DNA of 64,000 nucleotides, from NCBI GenBank assembly GCA_036768485.1, contig JAVLUZ010000157.1, positions 14,201,877 through 14,265,876 of the forward strand, written 5' to 3'. This document shows, piece by piece, positions 10,168 through 22,100 of this stretch (within the stretch, counting starts at the first letter, position 1; every line of letters begins with the position of its first letter). The translations under genes were made by a program, and so were the position numbers. The stretch comes from Mermis nigrescens. Taxonomy: Eukaryota > Nematoda > Enoplea > Mermithida > Mermithidae. The notes under the pieces were generated by a model. It was not told where the DNA came from and made no database searches. It saw only the letters and a program-made list of their open reading frames with translations.

Positions 10168-13100
10168 CTTAAAGCATGGGATATGATTCAAAGCTGAAAT
10201 GCTGAATTAAGGTAAGTTTTTAATGATGTTCCGAGCCAATGCACGACATTTATCAGTTTCGATTAGTATAAAATCAGTATGGAATTAATGTGAGGGAATA
10301 AGGGAAGTTGATTTTGAAAATCACATGTATTTTGGATTTTACAGTATTAAGTGGACAGGGTGCTGAGCCAAAACTTACATCGATATTTTTATTCATATTC
10401 ATTAAATCAAACTTGGTTAAATTCTAAAGTTAATTTTGAATACAAGGCACCAAGTAATTTGGTATGGCGAACAGACATATACCTGGGGAGGGCCGTATTT
10501 AAGGGAGCGAGCCGAAAAAAATCTTTAAAAGGTAAGATAGTGCACAGAAAGATGGAAAAATTGCGAGTCTTCGTCCTAAAATCTTCAAATTTTCGGCGCT
10601 TCGCGCCAGATGTGCAAAATTCTCCATCATTTTAGCTCAAGTCTGACCAAAAACGACACTTCTTATCGCCTTTCCAGTGAAAAATTTTTTTGAAAAAGTT
10701 CGAATTTTATGATCCTAATGGATAGAGCATGTCGAAAAACGTCGAAAAATGCGCTTTTTAGAGCTATCCCGATGAATTTTTCGATATATAGACCAATTTA
10801 TGTTCCCCACCCTTGGCCGAATCCTGGATAGGGTTCTGCTGAAGAGGTGTTTCAGGAGTCTAGACCATACATGAACTGCAAGCGAATTCTGGGGGGGCAG
10901 AATGAAAACAGCAAGAATTACAAAAATTGTCAAAAATGTTACTAAAAATAGAATTCTGGAGGGGTACAGCAATCTGCTGGTTTCAACTTTTGCGGCGTCG
11001 TTTGCCCCCAGACCCATGCCCGTCTAGACCTCCCAGAAGAGAAAAATAGGGGATTTTAAAGGCCGAGAATGGAAGAGAGACGAAAATTTTCTTCAAAAGT
11101 GGTTGAAATAGACCGAAAATTGTGGATTAACGTAGTTGAACGTTATTTCGACATGTATGCCAGTTTTTGAGGCAATTTAGGCTCACAATTGGCAATAATC
11201 AGAAAGTCTCACATCTCCTTCCTATTGCTTACTAAACAGGGCTACCATTCCACGTTTCTAACTTATAGTGGAAATACTAAAAAAAGTAGTATTCATATGG
11301 TACATAAGAGAATAAGACGTAATCAGTTGATACTTAATCACAATCTAACACGAAAGCTTTGGATAATTCAGGTCACAAAGTTAGCAACGCCTAGCAGAGA
11401 GAAAAACAATCTAGGAAGTATACGTGATTTTTTTAATACAATTTGAATTAGAAAGAATTTACGAAATGACCTACTTTATTTCTGAGATTATCAAATAAAC
11501 AACAATTCCAAAAAAAAATTCAATCTTCTCAGCCAAACGCGTTCGCATTATTCCAATGAAATTCTGAGGACTACAAAGTTTCAGTAGGAACATGCAGTGC
11601 GTGCATATTCACAAAAGAACGATACCATTATTCAAAGAGAGTATAACACGACATGTACAGCAAAAATGATCGAACATAGCGAAAACTTACTTAATTTTTA
11701 GGTTTCTTATAGGGTATTCATATAGCATTTCTTCATATAGGAAAAATTCCATCACATAATGTGTGCCTACCTCGATTGAAGATGTCTTTCATTCATATTT
11801 TCTGTTTTCATTTAAAAAATCCTTTGTAAAAAATTCAAATTGAAATTCTTCTTATTAAATTACAAGATTGAGTTATTAGCGATGAAGTTTTGGAGGCTGG
11901 AAAAGAACAACAAGGTCTTATTTCTGGAATGACAGCTTTTTCTCTCTGAAAAGCTTGTTTTTCATATTATATAAAAGATATTTAGTTCTCTCGAACTAAA
12001 GTGAACATGGAACAAACCCTAACCTGGGTGAACATATTGATCGCTTCATTAGATAGTACAGTCCTTCCTCTCTGCAACTATCCTCCAATCACTTGTTTTC
12101 TGTCAGTCTTTCCCGCCTTTTACAACAGAATATAAAGACAGAAAATATACGACTTGCGATATTTATGATCCAGGGACAGGCCTACATTTGTTCGGCTCCC
12201 GCACTTTCATCATCTTCTCCCCAAAAGGCGACTAGAAACGAACAGCTTTAAATATTGGTTAATCTAGGCGTTTTAGGTAGGTACAGCTCCCTAATTAATG
12301 ACGGACCGCGACCATACATGGGCAGCAGCCGAAATCTGGGAGGGGTCCGATGGGACAAAATAGTCAAAATAGCAGCAAAAATTCAATTCTGGGTAGCTAT
12401 CGATTAAGGAGGTGCACCGGATTCTGGGGGTTCTAGACCATAGGTTGGCAGCACCGAAATTCTGGAGCGGGTGCAACATTTTTCAAAGGTCAAAGAATAA
12501 TGATATAGCAAAAAACTACATTTTTCAACGTTTCTCATCGAGCACTATCCTTTGGCATAAAAAATTGCAAAAAAAACCAAAAAATTTTCAAAAATTGAAT
12601 TATGGAGGAGGTATTTAGGTTTCTGGGGGGTATTCGGCCTTCTGGGGGGCGTATACCTCCCTCTTACGCCCACGTGTGTTCTAGACCCCCAGACCTCCAC
12701 GTCCATGTGTGGCCTCAACTCAAATTTTGGAGCCGCTAAATGCGTAGGTACCTACTTCAAATATTTTCATGCATGATAAGTTAGAGATACAACATTCGAA
12801 TGCGTACAAATCCTGCGTGAGGAAGTGCGGACGTGCAACTAGTGGCGCAACCAGCCGGGGGCGAGAGAGCCTTTCCAGATCTACTGAAAAGACTGCCAAA
12901 ACAGGTTTTTAGAAAAGTTATGAGCAGGTAAAGATCAAATTTTGGAGTGTTTGTAAGCAAAAAGCCAGGGACTTAATATACCCGTAGTTAGCATGTCAAA
13001 ATTTTTAAGGCCAATTTTTTAATTTTCTGTGAAAAGCCCTAAAACTGAATAATATTCCAGAACCGAACATGAACTGAACGTTGAGAATCAATTAAATAAA

Positions 13101-16100
13101 TAACGTGGGCGAATGATCTTTGTTATATGGGTTTGAAATAAGATAAAAACTTTCGTTTTTGCAAATGTTTTTCTTAACCACGATGTATGTATGAGTACAT
13201 ATCGTTAGTGTTGTAAAAGATATCTTTATCTTTATCTTTTTAGCAAGATAAAGATAAAGATAAAGATATCTTTATCTTTATCTTGACGATTTCTTAATAT
13301 TTTATCTTTAACTTTATCTTTATATTTTAGGAAAATCACAGGCTATCTTTATCTTTATCTTTATCTTTTTGATACAAATTTATCTTGCTAAAAAAGATGA
13401 AGTATGTAACATAAGTTAGCACGTAATCCAAAATGTAAGTTTGACGTAAAATACATTTAGACGGATTCAAGTTTTACTGTGATTCAAGAAAAGAAAAGAA
13501 AACGATTGTTTAAACCCTACGAAGTGAGGCCCAAACTAATGCCTGTATATCGAGGGTGTGGGTAAAGTCCGGAAACGGAAATGGAAACAGAAACGATGGG
13601 CAAAATACGGAAACAGAAACGTAGTAATAGTATTTTGCACACAGTTCCGTTGGGGGTTTCTCCGCTCTGAGGGTAATCCAAAGTGCCGGAAACGGGGTTC
13701 CCCAAGTAGGGTCCATCAGGGTTAACACTCCTAACCCCGTTTCCGGCTGAATTTCACCCGCTGATGGAGATTTTAGGGGCTCGGAAACGGGTACCCCATT
13801 ATTTATATGTGAAGCTGACCCTGGCTTCGTCGGTGGTTTCTCCGCCCTGGGGGTAGTCCAAAGTGCCGGAACCGGGGTTCCGTAAGTAGGGCCTATCAGG
13901 TTCAACACCCCAACCCCATTTTTGGCAAAATTTTACCCATAGAAATGGGGTTCAGGGACTAGGAAACTTAGTAGCTCATTATTCATAAATGTAACTGACC
14001 CCGGTTCATTCGGGGATTTCTCTGCCCTAAGAGTGGTTCAAAGTGGCGGAACCGGGTATTCGCAAGTAGGACCCATTAAGGTCAACACCTCCAACCCCGT
14101 TTCCAGGCAAAATTTTACCTATGTACATATATGAATGATGGGGTACCCCGTTTTCGAGCCCCTAAACCGCCCTTGACCGGGAGAAATTTTGCCAGAAACA
14201 GGGTTGAGGGTGTTCACATTGATAGGTCCTACTTGGTGAACCCCGGCTACGGCGCTTTGGACTGCTCCACAGAGCGAAGAAACCCCCGATGGAACAGGGC
14301 TCAGCCTCACATTTGAATTATGTGGTAACCCATTTTTCCGAGCCCCTAAACCCTCCCTCAGTTAATGAAAAATTTTCGGGAAAGGGGTTGGAGGTGTTGA
14401 TGACCCTGATGGGCCCTACTTGCGACTCCGGTTCTGGCACTTTGGACTACTTCCAGGGCGGAGAAACCTCTGACGGAACCGGGGTTTCTCATATAAATAG
14501 TGGGGTACCCCGTTTCCGAGTTCCTAAACCCCCTTTACTGGGAGAAATTTTGCCGGAAACGGGGTTGGGGGTGTTTACATTAATAGGTGCTACTTGGGGA
14601 ACCCCGGTTTCGCCACTTTAGACCACCCCTAGGTACGAAGAAACCCACGACGGAACCGGGGTCAGCTACATATATGAATAATGAGGTACTCCGTTTCCGC
14701 GCCCCTAAAACCCTTTCCAAGGGTAAAATTTTGTCGTAAACAGGGTTTCGGGTGTTGACCCTGATGGGTCCTACTTTGGGAACCCCAGTTCCGCCACTTT
14801 GGACTACCCTACGAGCGGAGAAACCCCCGACAGAACTGGGGTCAGCTACGTGTATGAATAATGAGCTACTAAATTTCCTAATCCCTAAACTCCTATTCTA
14901 TGGGTAACAGTTTGCTGAAACGGGGTTGGGGGTGTTTACCCTGATGAGCCCTACTTACGGAACCCCGGTTCCGGCATTTGGGCTGCCCCCAGGGCGGAGA
15001 AACCCCCGACGGAGCTGGAGTCATGTGAATAATGGGGTACCCTGTTTCCGAGCCCCTAAACCCCCATTCCATGCAGGGTTTTTTGTACAAGGTCCGTTTG
15101 TAAATATACAAAGATAGTCCCCAGAAGTCTTTGTACATTTCGTACATGCAAATTTTTGTGTACTAAAATATGGTACAGTAGCAATTTTAGTGTTGTAGAA
15201 CCAGAGTTGTTCGACTTTTGGTAGTGTATTTCAGCTAATTTCTTGGTCTCTAAAGGCAAAAATCACCAAGAATCGTCTTAAAACGGCGCGGAGCACCAAA
15301 AAATTTGACATTTTTCCTTTTGAAATGCAATTTCTGCAATTATCAAGATATATAGAAGACACAATTACTCATTTCGGCGAGAAGCGCCTAAATTTTTTTT
15401 CGAATTTTAGACCTTTTTTGTAATTTTTGACTTCCAAAAAATCGTTGTACATGTTCAAAGATGATCCCGAAAAGTTTTTGTACAGCGGGAAAAATCTTTG
15501 CCAAATACAAAAAACGCTGCTTCCATGCGTAAGATTTTGCCAGAACCAGTGTTGGGGGTTTTGATCCTGCTGTGCCCTACTTTTGGAACCCCGGTTACAT
15601 CACTTTGGACTACCCCCAGGTTGGAGAAACTTTCAACGGAACCGGGGTCAGCTTCTCATATGAATAATGGGGTATCCAGTTTCCGAGCCTTCAAATCCCC
15701 CTTAAGTGGGAGAAATTTAGCCGGAAACGGGGTTTGGGGTGTTCACCCTGATGGGCCCTACTTGGAAAACCCCAGTTCCGGTGCTTTGGATTGTTTCTGT
15801 CTCCGTTTCCGGCTTTTACACATTGTTTCCATTTCCGGATTTTACCCGTCGTTTCCGTTTTCGTTTCGATGCTTGTGAAAAGAAAGAAATGACATGCTGT
15901 CAGCGAGTTGCAGGCACATAGCTCTGGGGGGAATGGAAGGGTCCGGCCGGACCCCCCAAAATTCAGTAGATAGGACTTTTTAAACGTTATTTTGTGCTAT
16001 TTTTGGCCATTTTGGGCTTAGTCCCCCATTGGTGTTGGTTCCCAAACAGAATAGGACGGCCAGTACGTGCTTGGCCAGTAGTGGTATTACGTGGGTCACC

Positions 16101-19100
16101 GCGGGTAAACCCTCAAACCTACATTTATGTGTGCTTCATGCCTATTACCTCTTTGACCTCTGGTTTATTGCATTTCACATACAAGATTCTCCTATAGTCT
16201 GTTTCATTTAACTTTGCGGTTTTCTTCTGAAATTTTCCACAAGAATCAGGATACAAAAGCCGTTTAAACTGTTGATGCGGTAATGCGGCTCAAAACAAGC
16301 ATACGTCTCTATATGACTCAACATACTGTAGTATATCATATCTATTGTATTAGTTTGAAACACTTTTGTAACCGCTTCAAACTTTTTTCAAAAACCCTAA
16401 AGTTAAATGAACCAGACTATAGGTCCAGACGACCATATTTACACTTTATCTTTATCTTTATCTTTATCTTTTTGGTTCCTTTATCTTGCAAATTATCTTT
16501 ATCTTTATCTTTCTTAATTTTTTGTCTTTATCTTTATCTTTGAGATTTTAAAATTTCAAATTTATCTTTATCTTTTATCTTGCAAAAAATCCTTATCTTT
16601 TACAACACTACATATCGTAGAGGTAAGCTAAAAATTCCCGTTATTTTAACATACATGGCTCCAGAAATCTTAAGCCTCCCCAAAATAGAATATTGATTGC
16701 GCCCCTATAATGCATCAGTAGAGCAAAACCATTGCTTTAGGTCACATCACTAGACATGTTAGGAATACCAGTAACAGCCATACATGATCTTGGGGAGTTT
16801 AACCCCCCAGAATTTTTTCAGCTCCCAGAAGTTTTGATTTTTCAAAACAAATCGTAAAAAAGTGCTATTTTAAGCGTTTGTAGCAATTTTTTGATTCAAA
16901 AGTGTCAAGTTTTCAACGCTTCGCGCCATATACTTCTTTTAATTAAATTTTGTTCAATTTACTAGATGTTTTCAGTTTTATTTGCAATTCAAAGCATCCC
17001 CACCCGTCTTTGAATCCTAAGAAGGCATACAAAACATTCTTAGTACACCCCTACCCCAGAATTCCAATGATGTGCATATTGGTAGGAGCAAAAAACAAGT
17101 TGTTCGCTAGTCGTCGGCACTCATTTCGTTTTTGAATTACTAAATTTTGTGAAAACTAATCAAACCTCTTACGTGGACAGCTATAACGCTGAATAGGCCG
17201 TTTAACATATATTTCATAAGCAACGTTGAGTTTCCAACAGAAGTCCAATCAACTGCTCCCACTGTTATATTTTCTGCGGACGAATAAGCCGGCAGTTTTA
17301 TTTTAACAGCGGATGCTAATTTATCTGGATAGGAATGCATCAAACGAAGCACATTCAATTCGACCCCCAGAAGGACTAACTCCGGAACAATAGCCTGGAA
17401 CAAAAAAGATATTGAAAAGATGCTTAGCAGATTTGCAAGTTTTATATGCCAAAGACCAGTGAATTGTTTGGAACTGTTTCCACGTGCAGCATGCTGTTTC
17501 AGTCCGCTACGAAAGTGTTAAAGGATTTATTTGAGCTAATTTAAGCCAGTGTGTTACACACCCAGTTTGCTTAGCGTTTGTCTTTATTAGTTACCTACAA
17601 TGCAGCTTAACATGTTTAAAATGAAAATCATGCAGTGAAGTTCAACGAAAGAGAAAGAAAGCGTAAACCAAGCCCCTGTTGCGATTTTTTATGATACACT
17701 ATCGCACTAACCAATAAAATCCAAATTCCCCTCATGCTTATAGTCTGTTTCATTTAAGTTTGTGGTTTTCTTTGAAATTTTTCCGCAAGAATTAGGCTAC
17801 AAAAGCGGTTTAAACTTCTGATGCATTTATGCGGCTTAAGACTGGCATGCGTCTCCAAGTCACTCGACATATAGTAGAATATTATATTAATTGTATTAGT
17901 TTAAATCACTTTTGTAGTCACTTTAAATTTTTTCAAGAACCTCAAAGTTAAATGAAACAGACTATAGTTGTAAGCTATAATCATTTTCATGGAACCTTGT
18001 ACACGAAAATCTATTTTCAGCGCACAAGGAGGTGCTACAAAAGTGGCTTCTAGGCAGCCTACTGTGATAAAATTTTGCATAGGAGAACTTAATATGCTTA
18101 TCAGTTGCTATCACACCCTGGCGTTGGGGTTTATTGGGTAAGCACCCCCCCTGAGAAACCAAATACCCCCCAGAATTCAATTTTTGAAATTTTTTTTTGT
18201 TTTTTTCGCAATTTTTTGGGGCCAATGGATAGTGCTCGATGAGAAACGTTGAAAAATGGTATTTTTTCGCCATACCACCACACCTGGGCGTGGGGGGATT
18301 TTGGGAAGGGTATGCACCCCCACCCTCGAGAAACCAAAATACCGCCCTAGAAATCAAAATAACCCCCCAGAAATCAAAATACCCCCTCCCAGAATTCAAT
18401 TTTTAAGAATTTTTTTCTTTTTTCGCAATTGTTTGATGCCAATAGATAGTGCTCAATGAGAAACGTCGAAAAATGGTGTTTTTTCGCCATACCACCACTT
18501 TTAAGGCCATTTTTTGACCTTTGAAAAATCTTGCACTCCTAGAATCTCCTTGCTGCCCACGTATGCATAAACATTTTTAAAGCTATTTTTTGACATTTGA
18601 AAAATATTGCACCCCAGAATTTTGGTGCAGCCATGGTTGCTTTGTACACTATCGTGATTTTTGTTTTATTTTAAACCGTTTTTGTGATCGATTTGCATTG
18701 ATTCAGAAATTGTGATCCATGCACAAGGTTTCGCGAATTAGACTATAGATATAATTCCACATGTATAATTTCGAAACTCATTCAGTTTAAGGGCCTTCGC
18801 ATAGAACAAAGAGGACTGAACTCTTCGTTCAGATCAAAACCTATGAAAGAAAATGAAAGGCTGCGCATTATTCATCCATCAACAATCTTTGAACAAAATA
18901 ATCACCATAATTGTTTTAGCGAGTCGAAAATATGACTTCAACAGTAAATCTTTTGAAACCAATAACATAACTACGTGCTTTCGGCAGTACTAAATTCAAA
19001 ATTAAAATTTTTTTTCATTATGTTACGGTTAATGCTTCCCACACACTTTTTCTAGATTTTTCTATACATACTTTACAGAAAAATTGGAGCATTTTCTGGA

Positions 19101-22100
19101 CTTTTCTCGGTGTTCATAATTCGAACGTTGAGGCACTTTCCAGCACATCGTGGAGACTGATTTTAACAGAACGATTTGTAGCGCATGCCTCAAGAGACTT
19201 ATGTAATTCAAATTTTTATGCTGCCAACCGTAAGTGGGCAACACCTTAATTCTGGGGGGATGCAAAATTTCCCAAAGGTCAAAAAATGGTCTTAGAAATG
19301 TTGGCGAAAAAACACCATTTTTCAACGTTTCTCATCGAGCAATATCCATTGGCATCAAAAAATTGTTCAAAAATTGAATTCTGGAGGTATTTCGGTTTGT
19401 GAGGGGGTATCCGGGCTTCTGGGAGGTGCAAACCCCCAAACCCTCCCCCAAACCCACGTGTGCTGCCAACCATTACATGCTGTCCTTTGCAGGAGTATTT
19501 CTGGCTGTCAGAAAATCGGGAAAATTAAAAAGAAGTAAATAAATAATAGTTATTAAAATGTTTATCTCTCGTTGCTGTGTGAGTGCATTTTCATGCAACT
19601 TTTCAACAGATGATTTTGCACTTATTTTAAATTAAATTTCAAGTTCATGTTGAACCATCGCAATGATTTTAGCAAATTTCAAATATTCTTAATCAGTTTA
19701 CCCTGAAATACTCGAAAGGCTGCTTAATTATCTTTTTTCGTAAAATCATTCGCAAACTATAAAAAATCGTTTACGGAAACCAGTATATAGGTACCTATCT
19801 AAAACAAAAACTTTCAAATTTCTGAGATTTTATAATCTCTTGGATTTTTACACCGTCGAAGAAAAATAATAAACAATAGAAGAAAATTAAAAAATATATA
19901 TAGATAGCAAAATGATGACCGAAAAGGTTTCTGAATCACAAATTTAAATTGATGATACAAAAGCATTTAGTCATGCTAATTTGGAGTATTTGCTGGATGC
20001 TTTTAACCTAATTTATGCTTCGACTGAGTGCTGAGAATAAACAATCCGACCTAGTAAGTGTTAAGTTAAGTCGTACATCAACGTTTTTAGGTAAGTACTC
20101 GTTATTTTTTAAAGTACCTGCTAAATTCCCGCTTTTCTCTTCGCCCAAACCTTATGATCATAGTTGTGCATGAAGGGTTTTGGGGGTATGAAATCACCCA
20201 GAAGGCCGAACACCCCTAAAAAAGCGAAATACCCCCCCCTAATTCAATTTTTGAATTTTTTTCGTTCTTTTCGCGATTTTTATGCCAATGGATAGTGCTC
20301 GATGAGAAACGTCGAAAAATGGTGTATTTTCGCCACACCACCATTTTTAAGACCATTTTTGACCTTTAAAAATCTTTCACCACCCCTACCCCCGAATTTT
20401 GGTGCTGTCCACCTATGCTTATGATCCCGATTGTGTACTGAAAGACTATTTATTGTATACGTGGTAGAGAAAAAACAACAAGTGCGTGAATCACAATTTT
20501 CGACATGCAAATCGTTTGCAAGTGCATTGTCATTTACATATGTAGGTGGGGTGGGACCTATCTAGTCAACATGAAGTTGTGCTGTGCGAAGTTGCATCAC
20601 TGGAAACCATGCGTTATCCTGAGGGAGAAGTTAAGGGGGCTTCACTCACTCAGAAATTTTTTAACACCTGAGATCGCGATTCCCCCGAAAACTTCGTAGA
20701 AAAGGTGCTGATTTAGGCGTTTTTAACTATCTGTTTGCTCAAAAGTGTCCAATTTTTGGCATACTCGTTTTTCTGACTATATTTCGTTCAATTTACTTGA
20801 ATTTTTTTGGTATTTTTTCGAGTTTCTTGAATTTTTTGCGCTCTAGCCGAACAAATGATTTTAACGCATATCCACCGTTTTTGAGGCAAAAAAGCATTTT
20901 AAAATTTCGTCTCCTAGAATTCCAATGTTGTGCATATCTGCTGTAGGCTGCCTATGAAGCACTTTTCTGAAAATTATCTAGCATACGAATTTAACGATAT
21001 AATCTTTAATATTTCGAGATGTAATTGACGACTTTGAATTTAATTCGTTTTCCCGCCTTTGTCTAATATTTTGTATGCACTTGGTGATCTGATATGATTT
21101 CCACGATTTTAAATCTAGCATCGCATCCAGAAACCATAGAATGTGAAATAATTCATCAATAGGCATTACATACTATTACTTCATCAGTCTCTTGCGTTCG
21201 CAAATAGTTATTTTATAATACTTTATAAGTAATATTATTAGGGCTAGACTTAAGAATATGGTACTTTTAGAAAAGGAGCAAAACGAATATGGAATGCCAA
21301 AATTTTATTGCCAAAATGGTAGAACATGATAAATTGAAGAGCGGAAAAAAATTTAGTGGAAATATAAGCCATACTTGCAAAATTGCAGGCTACTCTCTAT
21401 GTGAGTGTTGGCTGGGACGATTAAACGGCTCGATCCAAGGACTTACACATTTGTCAGAAATAAATAATACGGGCTGAAATTACGTGAGGAAGCGTAGCAA
21501 TGAAGGAGAAGAAAGAAAAAGGCGCGAAAAGCTGTTTGAAATTTTAAAATAATTACAACAATTTTATATTTTTTTGCATGTTTTTTTTCGGTTTTACTTG
21601 ACAAGATATACAAAAATCTAAGTTTTTGCTTCTATTATACTTAGGGGTTAGTGTATCTAAAAAGGTGTTTTAAGCTGCTTAGGTCGAGGTCGCTCCCGCT
21701 CAGGTCGATGTGTAGATGCTTAGGTCGATGTATAGATGCTTAGATCGATGTATAGATGCTTAGGTCGATGTATAGATGCTTTCAGAATACTAAAAAATAA
21801 ACTTCAGAAGAGCGGATTTTTTGCTCAGTACTTAGAACATGATGAAAGAAAGCGCGGGAAAAAAATTCTAAGTACTGAGCGAAAAAATTCGCTATTCTGA
21901 AGTTTATTCCGGAATTTTTGCACTTTACCGAAATTTTTTGTTTTTACCTGAAAACAACTTTTTCTGCCATTTTAAAGGTCGCCAATTCCAAAAAATCAAT
22001 CATTTTGCGCGGAAAATACTGTATCATGAAAATTTTTAACACATCGACCAAAGCATCTATACATCGACCTAAGCATCTATACATCGACCTAAGCATCTAT

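Larger units (their letters stand above)
13206..16610. mobile_element. 3.4-kb hAT-like non-autonomous element with hexamer ends and satellite core
   Basis: Terminal inverted repeats TAGTGTTGTAAAAGAT and ATCTTTTACAACACTA, flanked by perfect 8-bp repeats CATATCGT at 13198-13205 and 16611-16618. From the outside in: (TTTATC)n hexamer arrays at both ends, a unique stretch at 13380-13510, an array of about 180-bp satellite units, then about 600 bp of unique sequence. The 8-bp duplication and short ends fit the hAT superfamily. No transposase was found. Two further elements are nested at 15074-15519 and 16193-16421. It lies in intron 3 of the four-exon gene. Confidence 0.85.

Noticed and set aside
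13510..15878. Several proline-rich open frames
   Set aside because: Come from the 180-bp satellite units and switch strand where the satellite switches orientation.
20978..21166. Minus-strand frame of 62 codons (DELFHILWFLDAMLDLK...) in intron 2
   Set aside because: Looks exon-like and has a possible acceptor, but has no donor, ends at a stop and would truncate a gene whose exons 2 and 3 already join well. An alternative terminal exon cannot be excluded.
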